Shown: positions 1-11,500 of the stretch, piece by piece | Layout: every line of letters starts with the position of its first letter | Position numbering within the stretch: the stretch's first letter is position 1 | Source: Rotaria macrura | Taxonomy: Eukaryota > Rotifera > Eurotatoria > Philodinida > Philodinidae | Length of the DNA: 64,000 nt | NCBI GenBank assembly: GCA_900239685.1 | Contig: OENT01000093.1 | Location: 62,001 to 126,000 of the forward strand | Direction of reading: 5' to 3' | Made by a program: the position numbers and the translations under genes | The notes under the pieces: model-generated | What the model was told of the DNA's origin: nothing | Database searches by the model: none | Seen by the model: only the letters and a program-made list of their open reading frames with translations

Positions 1-633
1 ATTCCTGTCGTTTCTTAGGGAAGGGGCTTATTCTTCCTATAGGTTGTATAGAAATGTTCAGAATATAGTGTATAGAAATTTCCGTATTTACCGTAATTTC
101 CTGGTTTTCACTGTAATAGTTGTGTGCAAGGGTACTGTAGGAGGGGAGAAATTTCTTGTGGGGAAGGAAATTTACTTTTTCGGAAGTTTGAACTCTGCTG
201 GCCGAGTTCTCGTCATACTCGAAGTTTCAAATTATCAGTCGAGAAAAAAACCGATTATCTCTAAAAACTGAAGTTCTGAGTAAAACGAGTTATCCCGTAT
301 TATTTTTCTTCAACATAAAAAGATTGAAAACTTTTCAATATTCACCGCCAATGGAGAACATTCGGCTATCGCTTTCGATAAAATATATGAAAAACAAAGT
401 CAGTCAATCGAACACTCTATTCGAGAGATTGTCAGTTACATTATGTCGATTAGTACTCATATCTCATGTGAATCACTTTAAAACGATCACAGTTCTCTTT
501 TATGTATAATTTTTGGTGCAGACTTTTGGCAACTTCAATCACATGAAGGATACATTGTCTTTCATTGATCTGTGTGCTATTTAGTGATTGTTCACTTTCG
601 AAGAGCTATGCTTACAAAAACTACAAATGAAGC
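1..633. other. No confident gene; probable USP8 intron or 3' flank
   Basis: I find no convincing coding exon here on either strand. If the USP8-like gene on the minus strand continues, this stretch would be the start of a long intron leading to a catalytic domain outside the window, because a good donor (GTAAGC, reading minus) sits at about 637. A short open minus-strand stretch around 470-620 shows no family resemblance. Plus-strand open frames at 44-271 and 324-509 look like chance readings. Confidence 0.5.
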
Positions 634-2775
634 TTACTCTGCTGGTGGTGGTATTGGTTTCATTGTTCGATCTGGAATTTCTGGCTGTTCATGTGTTACT
701 AGCACTGGCGGTGGTGGCACTGGCGCTATTTCTTGCACCTATGATAAGAGAAGACAAATAATTGTAACCACTGATTAAACATCGAATTCTAACTCGTTCA
801 ATGGGCAATTCTTGTTTTTCTATAACAGGTGATTCAGGCTTTTGATTATTGGTTGGTTTTCGTGTTCGATCAAATTGTGGAACAATGACTTCTGGAATGG
901 ATACTACTACTTCCGGTTGAACGGCATTGACTGATTCACTTGATACTTCTTCAGATATATATACATCATCAGGATAGGATACCTCTGAAACACAAAACAT
1001 GATAATATAATAAACTTCAGAATAACTAGTCTTACCAAATGATCGAAGTTCTCCTAAAGGTTTTCTTGATATCAATGGAGCTGTACTCTCGCCGGGATAA
1101 AATATCATCCAATCTTCATATCCACCGTCAAGAATCAATGGTTCACGTTTAAGTTTCACATCTTGATCATACTAAAAGAGTATCTCATATACAGATAGAA
1201 TCGAAGAAGAATATACATATATATATAATTCTTACTGAAAATATAGCTTGTTTCAAGCCTATTAAACAATTTCCAGATTTGAGTTTATTTTCATAGCTAT
1301 CATCGTCAAACAATACAATATAATCGAAGTTTGCACGTTGCTTAAATTTTGCACGAGTATTTTCATCTGTTACTGTTGATTCTACACCCCATGATGTCCA
1401 TCTGAATTCGAATCAATGTAGCTTTTCAAATTTATATATATACACGTCTGGATATTCTTCATACCCTTTCCCATTCATGAGATCACCTGGAATATTGATA
1501 CACGAAGATGTTTTCATATGAGATTGATCATAGTCAGCTTTTAAACGCATGTCAATTAATAAAATATTTTTTTTACGTTCATTTAAATATTTATAAAGTA
1601 ATTTTGGATTTATTGATTTTTCAACTATGAATGTAAGAATGTATTGAAATTGACAAATCATAGAAAATTCTTACGAGATTTTTCTTCGTCTATTTCTGCT
1701 TGCTTTTTCTTTTCTTCTTCAAGTTTGATCGTATTCTTTTCTTCATACCTAGAAAATAACAAGTGTTAAAAGAATATATACAGAATCAATATACAATAGC
1801 GAAAAAGCTTTACATATTCGAATTTTTTACCGAAAGATTACTTTGAAAGTATTCTATCAGTTGTGACTATTCCCACTCCTCTATTCATGAATTTATTATC
1901 GAAATATTTCATGCAGATGTTATTACTTCTTCTTTCCAATCGAATACAAGCCAACAATCACCTCTTTTACCTATTAAAAACAAAGCTTCTAAAATAAATT
2001 GTCAGACTAGTCATGGAGAAGATGTAGTACTTTCTGAATTTTCCTAATTGTGGGTGATAAGTTATAGGTGCATTTTTTGAAGGATGAACCCTATCCAACT
2101 ATTCTAGGACTTAACAGACACAATTGTTGATGAACAAAAAAAGGATTGACATGTTTCACTACACAGAGACTAACTATTTTAGTACTCACAATTCTTGTCA
2201 TCATATACTAATTCAAATGAGAAGTACAGTCCAACTTTTGTTATATAATTTGTGAAGGAGAAAGTAAGCATATATTATTATATCGCTGAACAGTACCAAA
2301 CTAATACTCGAACTTTCATACGTCAACGCTCGATTGAACTGTATTTCATAGACAACTAAGACTGATCATTGTTGTTTTACCTTGCTTTAAGACTTTCTGA
2401 TAATTGATCTGCTTTTTCCAGCCAAATCAAAGCACCTTTTTGATAATATTGCACCGTACTCTATATTATAAAAAAACGTAAAATATTTTTTTCTCAAAAT
2501 TTTACAATTTAATTTACTTTGTTGTTAGCAATATCTTTCGCTTGTTTTAAAGCTGTGAAACATGCAAATAATCTCATATAGAGAATGTAGGCACGTTCTT
2601 CATCTTTGTTTATCTCAGCTTTTTTTGCTTCAGCCCATGTTGTTTCAATGACATGAGTTATCTGTGTACAACTTGATAATTTAGCTTTTTGAATATGCGG
2701 ATTGTCTTCGGCACGTTTATTTAATTCTTCAAGACTCGTTGCTAAATACAGGTCAACTTTATTTGTTGTTGTCAT
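634..2775 (-). CDS. USP8: USP8/UBPY-like protein: dimerisation region, coiled coil, rhodanese and SH3-ligand tail (catalytic domain not seen)
   Basis: USP8 deubiquitinates endosomal cargo and binds STAM. Hand-built exons, reading minus: 2518-2775, 2381-2460, 1675-1748, 1444-1624, 1236-1401, 1036-1171, 794-984, 638-738. They join in frame. The first two exons give the USP8 dimerisation helices (NKDEERAYILYMRLF), followed by a Glu/Lys-rich coiled coil beginning RYEEKN. Next comes an inactive-type rhodanese fold (LLIDMRLKADYDQS, later EPLILDGGYEDWM) and a Pro-rich tail with two DRxxKP motifs (DRTRKP, DRTMKP), like the STAM SH3 ligands of mammalian USP8. The Cys/His protease domain is not visible. 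After IPPPA either a donor at 637 leads out of the window or translation stops at TAA 634-636; I set the end there, so treat it as possibly partial. It lies 77 bp downstream of NMD3 on the same strand. Confidence 0.85.
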
Positions 2776-2852
2776 TGAATATACATCAAAAGAAAAATTA
2801 AATAAACGAATATCTAAAACAAAAACGAGACGTTTTCTTTTCTTTTATTCTT
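2776..2852 (-). promoter_or_regulatory. Intercistronic spacer with orphan 3' splice site (candidate trans-splice acceptor)
   Basis: Only 77 bp separate the NMD3 stop from the USP8-like ATG. Read on the minus strand, the spacer holds a pyrimidine-rich tract ending TTTTTGTTTTAG, with the AG at 2815-2814, about 38 nt before the ATG. No 5' splice donor is visible between the NMD3 stop and this AG. This is the layout expected for spliced-leader addition to the second gene of an operon. A 5'UTR intron with a donor inside the NMD3 coding region is a less likely alternative. Confidence 0.5.
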
Positions 2853-5800
2853 TTATGAATCCATTTTATCGGAATCCTCCATAGTCATTTCAGCTAGCAT
2901 TTCATTAAGATCTATATGCGGTATATCATATTCTGCTGAATCATCGATGGTATTTGATGCTTGTTGAAATTTCGCTTCGTCTAAAGAAATCGAAAAAGCA
3001 ATATATTATTCCGTTGTTTAGTTTACGCGGAAAAATGCTGATTTTGTTACCTCTGTAAACATTGACATTTTGTCGCAAAACAGGATCTTCTTCAAGGTCT
3101 TCGAGAAATTCAGTGTAATCTCTGATAAGAAAGAAAAACAATAATAATAAAGAACAATCATTCGTGTATTTCAGCATACCGTTCAATGGTACTGTTGACA
3201 CTTCCTGCATCTTCAACATCCAAATGTTTTAATTTCCATTGACGTCGTCGATTACGAACACTCTTATCAGCATAAACCTTCTTGACAAGAATCTATAAGG
3301 ATAAGTTTTTTTTTCTTAAAGTAAGAAATAGAAAAGTCATAATTAATAAACTAACCACATCGGCTAGTTTGTCCATATCATATTGATTCAAACTTGAATC
3401 ACTAACATTACTGTTCTGTAAATCAAATCTAAATTTTGGAAAAAAAACTATTTGAAACTACATCAATTATCATTGGAAAATAAATTTCTTACCCCATAAC
3501 AGTATCTCCGGGGTGTAAAATATGGCCAAGATGACTAATGGTTGAATATTGTTTGTCGACAACACCGATTTCTGCTGATTTAATAACGAATACTTCAGCG
3601 AGTGCATGCTACAAGTGATAGAAAAAATTTTAAACTGATCAAAACTAAATCATGATTAATCTCGATTAATAATCTGGGATGTCTTGTTTCAATTCAATAC
3701 ATAATTCAAAAGTCAAACCTTCTGTGATTCTTTTCCATAAACATGAGGTTTAGAATTGGCATCAAGAGTATTAACATCGCAAACGATATATTCAACCAGA
3801 TGCTTTGAATCACAGAGAGAAGTGAATGGTGATCGCCAGTAATCATTCGATGAAATCGGTGCAACTAACAGAAAATATTCGAATCAAATTTATCTGCTGT
3901 ATATGCAATTGTACCTTTCAGTGTTTTTGGATCAATTAAATAAATATTTTGTGTTACACGTGAACAAATACATATTGGACCAATATTACCCAGTTGTTTC
4001 GATTGTTTTTTTGATAAACAAACAATATCGTCCTAACATGTACGTATACATAAAATGTCTTCGACATTAATATCGAAGGTTTTTTCTTCTTCTTTTCCTT
4101 ACTTTACAGACAGGCACAATTTCAATAGCTGTTGTATATTTATAGTTGTAAATATTACTGTGTATATCATGTGAAATGAGACGTTTCGATGTTTCAAATC
4201 TAATATGAAAATTTATTAAATAGAAAAGCAGATCAATCAATATAAATAAACACTAAGCACTCCACCTGCATGGCACAACACACATAAGAAAGTCTACTAA
4301 TTTTCTGGCACTATTTTGTTCGGCAAAGTAGAAATCTAAACCACCATTAACTTGTTTTATATTTGATGCATCTGAATGAGCATTGTTTTTAAGTAAAAGT
4401 TGTTCGAGATAGAAGAATGTTTTCTTATGCGAAGTCTAAATAGAATGTATTTTTTTGTTGCATTCAAATACATATAAAACCAAAATAAGAAAAAATAAAA
4501 CCTAACTCTTTGTCGAACTTGAACCAGTGCTTTCCAATAATCTTTAGCTTCAACACGTTGACAATCATCACATATTTGATTGAATATTGTAAATTCAACA
4601 ATAAATGTTTGTTGAAGTACAGCACCTTGAGCAATCTCTTTCTGAACAGTCAATTTAACCTTTATTCGTTTGGAATGTGGTTCAGTCCATATGAAACCAG
4701 CATCAATTAATCTTACCTAAATGTTCGTTTAATTAAGAGAAACTTTAAAAATCACATTACCTACTTCTTTATTCAATCCTTTAATACGTTTTAAACATAC
4801 GGTTAATAATTCTCGAGATTCTAATTGTGCACTGATCCATGTATTCGGTGGTTGAAGATAACTGTTAAAAAACAAACAAACATGTGACTCCGAAAGATAT
4901 TATTTGACATATAATCGTACCGAATACATTTATTACACATTTGTAATTGACCTTGTTTCGGAATTAGTTCTGTTATATCAACTTGTGATTGCATACATCC
5001 ATTGCACATATTAAGTGCATTCGGATCAATAAGAACACCACATTGACAACATAAACTAAAGAAAATCAAGATGAAAAACTAAAGATCAACATCATGAACA
5101 ACAGTCAAGTATTATTGAGTAATTTAATCGTCTGTGAGAGACCAGTAATTTCGCAAAGCTCGAGTAAAGCCACGAATCTTAATTATAACTGCAGTGTAGA
5201 TCTGCATACGGAACTTGTCGTGGATTCCGAAAACATCGAATTTGTTATGTTTTTCCTCAAATTTCTAGACACGATCATAGAAAAATTTTTCTTAATTAAC
5301 TTGAACCAACGGTGCATGAGGAGTACAATGTCTGCCGAACGATGATATAGACGGAAAATTGAAGATGAAAATACATGTTTTCTCTTTTTTTACGAGATAG
5401 ATGCGACTAACGGATGATAATTGATTTTCTTTGTAGAAAAAAGAATGGTCCATAAACTGAAATTTCACTGGAATCAATTCGAAAACGGTTGACCCACATA
5501 TAATACTAACACAGATCGAGTTTAAACTACGTCAATAATATAGCTAGTTGTTCGCAGTAAGTTTTACATCATATAAAACACTAGCTTAAAATGTCTTCGC
5601 TTTGCCTAGATTTGAGTATTAATTCTTCTGAGTATTATTAACTGTTTCTTCTTCAAATTGTGACGACTGCCAATTTTCGAATCATATTCATCAACGACTA
5701 TTGACTTATTAAAACAACTCTTAAAAAGTTTTCCTCTAGTCTACTTCAATTCACTATTTGTATTGCTCAATTAATCATGACTAAACTCCTAATCGAACCA

Positions 5801-6443
5801 CACATCTTTCATAGAACACATGACTTATCATCAGAAATAATACAGTCGTCTTTTCTGTAATTCGAGCAAATTGTTTGATTGAAATTCATGCAATTCTAAA
5901 ATACTGGCAATCTAACTAAAATTTTCGAAACATTTTGATAATCGAAAATATCTTTCATGAACAAGTCTTGACATTCATCAGACGAATTTTCTATGAACCG
6001 ACTCGATCAGTACATTAGATAATCTTTTGGAACTTTGAATTCATCATCGCTTTATCTTTTGATAGAAGTATTTTTATTTTATTGTAAGACGTAGGTAAGA
6101 GTATTCTTTTTTTGTCTGGCTAGCTATCTCACTCGTTTGTGCCTTATTAAATTCGATAAGTAGTTTTATCGACTTTTCTGATTTCAATTAATTAATCTCA
6201 ATGGTCATCGCCAAAGTCGATTCTAGTTCTAAGCAACATATTATTTCAATTCGAAAACTGTTTATTGAGAAGAACCTATAATAATATTGATTGTCAAATA
6301 AATATGCTGACTTTATTATAAAAGTGTACGAGAAAAGTCATCGACTTACACAATATGTGAATTATTATGAAAATTTCTACTAATTTAACCTACATTTTGC
6401 CAGCAGTCGTGGTTGCTTCAGTATTATCAGTGATGTATTCCAT
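2853..6443 (-). CDS. NMD3: 60S ribosomal export protein NMD3
   Basis: NMD3 is the adaptor that joins pre-60S subunits to the CRM1 exportin and is released in the cytoplasm. The start at 6443 (MEYITDN) matches the family's MEY opening. Exon 1 is 6394-6443; a 1.3-kb intron follows; exon 2 (5055-4921) gives ILCCQCGVLIDPN and two further CxxC pairs, the N-terminal zinc-binding module. Later exons give LQPPNTWISAQLESREL, QKEIAQGAVLQQTF and RVEAKDYWKALVQVRQ, all close to animal NMD3. The C-terminus carries YTEFLEDLEEDPVLRQNVNVY and ends with a leucine-containing acidic tail (IDLNEMLAEMTMED) that looks like the export signal. Stop at 2853-2855. Length and domain order fit a full gene. The long first intron separates the first 17 codons from the rest. 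Confidence 0.95.
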
Positions 6444-8543
6444 GATGTGTATGATTAAGCCGATACACGTATTTTATCTAAAAAAATGATTTTATTTACC
6501 AAAAATAAGTACTAGTGAAGTAGATGAGTCAAAAAGAATACTTTCGAATAAACAATGACGGAGTTGAAAGATAGATCAATTATTGGATAATTAGAAATCC
6601 AATCTCTAGTCAACACAAATCTGATTCGTCCGAGCATGGAGACAGGAAATTCATTGCAAGTCTATTGACGAATCACAATCAAGGTGTTACACTCGAAAAA
6701 TTGTCTATTCGGCTTAAAAGTTGAAGACGAAGTTAATGAGAAATGTTCTTGCGCAATTTCTGCAATTTCCCTTCATAGCAGCTTGTGTTGACTTGCTATA
6801 TTCTGTTATATACCCTTGTTCGCATGCACATCAGACAAAAATTTGATGCAAAAGTTCCCTAGAATAGAAATACGAATGGTAAACATGACGATAACTTCTT
6901 CATTGTATTCTTCAAATAATATAGTATCGAAAAAAAATTAATATTCGAGCTCTAGCTACTAAAAGCTTACTTTTGAAGTCAATCTTACGTTTCACACACA
7001 AAAGTCGATATTAGCCAGACTTGCAGTTAAATCGAAGAGAATTCCGTATCAATTGCATAACTCTCTAATGAGAGCAGTTCTAGAACTGCAGTCTTGAACA
7101 CTGATAAATATCGTATGTCTACATGATCTTTGTGTGCGGAAGAAAATAAAACATAAAATAATTTTTTTAATTTATTATCTTAGAAAAATAGTCACAAAAG
7201 AATGCATGAAAAGGAAGCGCTGATCCAAGGAAGTTTATTAGAAATCAATAGAATTCATTCGTTCTGATTAACTCATACGTTGAACTATATATCTGAGACT
7301 AGGGATGCACTTTCAAGCATTTCGTTAAGATCGGTGAAAGCCGGTAAGCTGATGAAGAACCTACGGTGAAGACCGGTTTCTTATTTGATTCAGACGACTC
7401 TGTTAACATAATCCAGCCAAGCTAATGCACCGGCCTTCACCGTAGGTTTTTCGTATTCTTACCGGCTTCACCGTTTTCTCACCGGTGCATCCCTATCTGA
7501 GACCTGTTTCTCTCTCTCTGAAATTTAATTTTATATCGAAACTACTCTGAAAGCAGACATGATTGAAATGCATTCTTTTGATAAAATGAATTCAACTTCT
7601 ATACGTCTTACAGCTATATGTTTCATCAATCATGGAATTACTAAGGTTCCCATCATTCCTTCAATACCATGATGTTCATGACCAGTCTGTAGTTAGACAA
7701 TCTACGTGCGAAGCTTATAATATTGAATGACAGAGAGATAGAGCGCTCTCGATCAAAATAATCTATTCAGAACCACAACTATTCATCATGATAAAGAAGC
7801 TCTTTAGTTATGTTGATGAGACGTCCGATTACATTTTTCTCTTGTTACTTTCGAAATAATTGTCAGGTTTGCAGTAATATTCATCAAGTTAATTGTATAA
7901 TAAATATGGCTATTGTACAAATACACAGGTGCAACTAATATATAAAAGTTATACGTTCTTAAAACTATGCCTTCAACTTTATTTATTATTGTTTAATGAT
8001 TCATGCGTTTACAACGATGATTGATAGTTGTTATAATTAGGATTCTAATTCATTCTATTTTATTATATTCTTTAAAAGGAAAAGTTTCGTATCTTACGCA
8101 TAGTTAATATTAGGTTTAATCACAAATATATTGATCATTAGAAAAAAAGAAATTAGACGTTCAACATCTGAGATAGTTGAATGACAATATATTTGCTTGT
8201 AAATGGAATGTATTGACAAAAGAAACCTATATATCATGTAGAAAAAAAACAAAACAGAAAAGAAAACGAGCGTTCACAATGAATAAAAAGAAGAAGACAA
8301 AAGTAAGTGTCGTACAACAAAGATAACCGTCTCGAAAAAAAAATTCTTAATTATCTATCAAATAAACAAAGAACATGCTAGAACTAACTCTCTAGTTCGA
8401 GCTGTACTCTGCATTTTTGCATATAAATTTAGCGAGATTCATTGATGCAAAATTAAAAAAAATACTCGTCTTTCAAAAATGAAAATACGATTAATTTACA
8501 GTGGATAAGGAAAAGACAACTAAAGAGTATTTAATTGATGTAT
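6444..8543. other. Intergenic, AT-rich, with one hAT-type MITE
   Basis: I see no gene. The only structured element is the inverted-repeat MITE at 7300-7495, annotated separately. This region should hold the NMD3 promoter (right of 6443) and the 3' end of the adhesion-molecule transcript (left of 8544). Confidence 0.6.
7300..7495. mobile_element. Non-autonomous hAT-type MITE, 196 bp, with 8-bp target duplication
   Basis: The element begins TAGGGATGCAC and ends GTGCATCCCTA, an 11-bp perfect terminal inverted repeat. It is bracketed by a perfect 8-bp direct repeat, TCTGAGAC, at 7292-7299 and 7496-7503. Subterminal blocks are also inverted: GCCGGTAAG and CCTACGGTGAAG on the left pair with CTTCACCGTAGG and CTTACCGGC on the right, so it can fold on itself. 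The 8-bp duplication and TAGGGATGCA ends are typical of the hAT superfamily. It has no coding capacity. The intact ends suggest recent insertion. Confidence 0.9.
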
Positions 8544-11500
8544 CTATACAGCAGTAGAAAATTTCTTCTGATCCTCGATTTGACCATCGCTACCATCATC
8601 TTCACCATCACCATATTTAACTAAATAGGTACGTCGTTTTTCGCCATCAGGATCTGCGGTTGAATCATGTAAAGATGCTACACTATACTTGATTGATGCA
8701 TCGCTTGGCCTACAAATAAACAAGGGCAGATTTTCTTTTTTCGATAGGATGAAAAAGAATGAAGTGAATTGGACACATACGCTTGATTGTAATCAATAAA
8801 TTTGGTATCATGATCGCCATGTAATTTATCTCGATTGAATGCTACAATAAAATAACTGTTCAATCGGTGCAATAGAAATTTCAAGATCTACCATCATATG
8901 TTCCGCCTTTCTTGCCCATGAGTACACAGACAACGATAAAAACAATAATTAGAATAATTAATGAGATAATAAGGCCGATAAACCAAGACGCATCAGTAGA
9001 TCGTGGCCCATGATCTAAAATATAAAAGTGGTAGAGAATAACTTTATGAAAACCATTCTACAATATACCTTGGCCAAGTGTTCGTATAGTTTGTGGGTCA
9101 CTCTTCGTTTCAGAACGTATACCATCGCCAGCGACTAAAATCGTTATATATGATTTACCTGGTTCAAGTGACCAAACAGCTATAGTACGATCATTGGATA
9201 CAACGTATGTTCTTTTAAATATAGATTCACCATCTAGAAAAAGCATCGGTCGCTTAATCAATTCTAAGATTCATGACTCATACAGACCTCTTTCGTCTTC
9301 TTTATATTGTACATAATAACGACTACCAGGAATAGCCATGGTTGTTGGGTCGAACGAAATGTTAAAGAATGTTGTTGCACGATAGGTAACAAAAAATTTT
9401 GGTTTTGATGGTACTAAAAATGAAAGAAAAACAATGATTGTTCTATTCATGTTGTAACTACATGAGTTGCATCGGTAGATATTTACCAAGACTATAATTT
9501 GTCGTTAGTTCAATCATAGCTGGACTTGCCGAAAGACCAGCTCTGGTTCGTGCTCGTACTTGAACACGATATTTTGTAAAGGGCTTAAGTCCACCAATAA
9601 GAAAAGTTCGTTGATTAGGGTCTTCAATTTTTTCTGGTGGTTGATCAAGACCTGGCTGAGCAACAATACTAAAAAAATCAAATATATATATATATATCTT
9701 TAATTATTGATTTGTAACCATTTACAAAAGAAATTGAATGCATTCATATCTTGACTACTCATAAAAAGTCAACGAGGCACCCTTCACATGACAACAGGCA
9801 GAATTTAAAGTAAACGAATGCTCATGAACTTTTGGTATAGAATGATGTATATTTTATAAGATTATCGATCCATTCAAAACTATTCACCGGGAAATTAGAA
9901 AAAGAGTCATATTTTAATCCAAATTTCAAATTGCAGAGAAGACATTATACTTGTTGAGAATCTATGTTTCGGATTGAAAGTTTAGCGAAAACTATCATAA
10001 CACGAATCTACACGTGACGTGTATCCATTAGTAGTTTTAGTTGAAAAATTTGAATTCTTTGGTACAAAGTCACTCAGATGCAATGATCATCTTGATCAAG
10101 AATGCCTAGTTGAGCTAAAAGCTTTCTATTCAGAAAAAGATTGGCGACTAAAGTTTTTGTTTGCTGCTACCAAGTACTTTTGGTAGTTCTTGACCTTTTA
10201 AGAAGTAAATAGAATCCAATGCATACTTTTGGTTTCAGCTGAATAAAACTTATTTAGGGGACACTTTTTTGTGTATCAATATCAGTTCGATTGACTTACA
10301 TATACATGAACTTTCATTACTCAAATGCGAGTAAAATTGTTTTTCGCTGTCTCAATGACCATAAAAGAACATAGCCATAAATCTACGCACAATTGATGAA
10401 CTTTGATGAAATGAAATCGCTCGACCATAAGTACACGATGAAAAATGATTCAGCTCTAGAAGTTCTCTTTATTAAAAATTATGAAGGTAAGATTGAAAAT
10501 ATCAGATTGTCACTATTAATCGTCTCTATACTCATAGTACTTCTGACCTATGTTTATTTTTAAAAGTCGAACATACGAGAAATGTAACACTTTCATCAAA
10601 TAACTAATGCATTAACATTAATCAATACCTTTCAATAGTTTTGTAATCAATTTGATAACCAATTACAAAACCATTTGGCTCATCTGGTGGATCCCAAAAG
10701 AGATAAATTCCATTGCCAGCATATGGTACGCCACGTAAATTGGTAACGGGACCCGGACGACCTTGTAATGTTTGAAATAGGATCTAGTGCAAAAAGTAGT
10801 ATTTTCGAACAGTGTTTTTATTTTAACATGTAAGTTATACCACAGGACTCGTTGGACCTAAGTAACGCTCGGTTTCAATACGAATTCGAGCACCAATCTC
10901 TCCATTGGCAGGAGCATTAAACAGGGTTATCCAAGTTTGATTTGGTGAAATATTCGGTGCAATACGTAGAGAATTATCAGGATCATCAATTCGAAACATT
11001 TCAATCTATGTACGCACATAAAAACACATGCATGACATGCAAAATGAAACAAAGGATAAAACAACTTGATAAGCTTTGATAAAGCCTCGAATATTAACTT
11101 CATCCATAGTCAATGGAGGTTGCCATGCAAATTGTACTGTCGTAGCATCTAATACTTGGAGTAAGCTAAATTGACGCGGAATGTATGTTGGTGCTATAAT
11201 ACACAAACAAGCACATGCATGAAATAATTTGAACAGAAAAATATGTTTTGTTAAATTTCATTATTTATTTTAAGGTAAAGTAAGGCTAATTGTTGGACAA
11301 GAATGTTCTCCTTGATTACAATGAGTATTATTATGATGTTTACGTTGTAATAGCATGGTTCGTATAGTTGTAGATTTTTTTGACGATTTTACAGATCGTC
11401 TCGATGACGACAAAGTAGAAGTAAAAGAAGAATTTTCATAATTACCCGAATCACCAGCAAATGCAGTTTGATACATCGGTGGTTCATTTGCATCAGCACC

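Noticed and set aside
11270..11433. Ser/Lys/His-rich extension after an FnIII exon of the adhesion molecule
   Set aside because: A GTAATT donor after GDSG, joined in frame to the next exon (APTYIPRQF), restores the usual FnIII linker; the extension is intron read-through.
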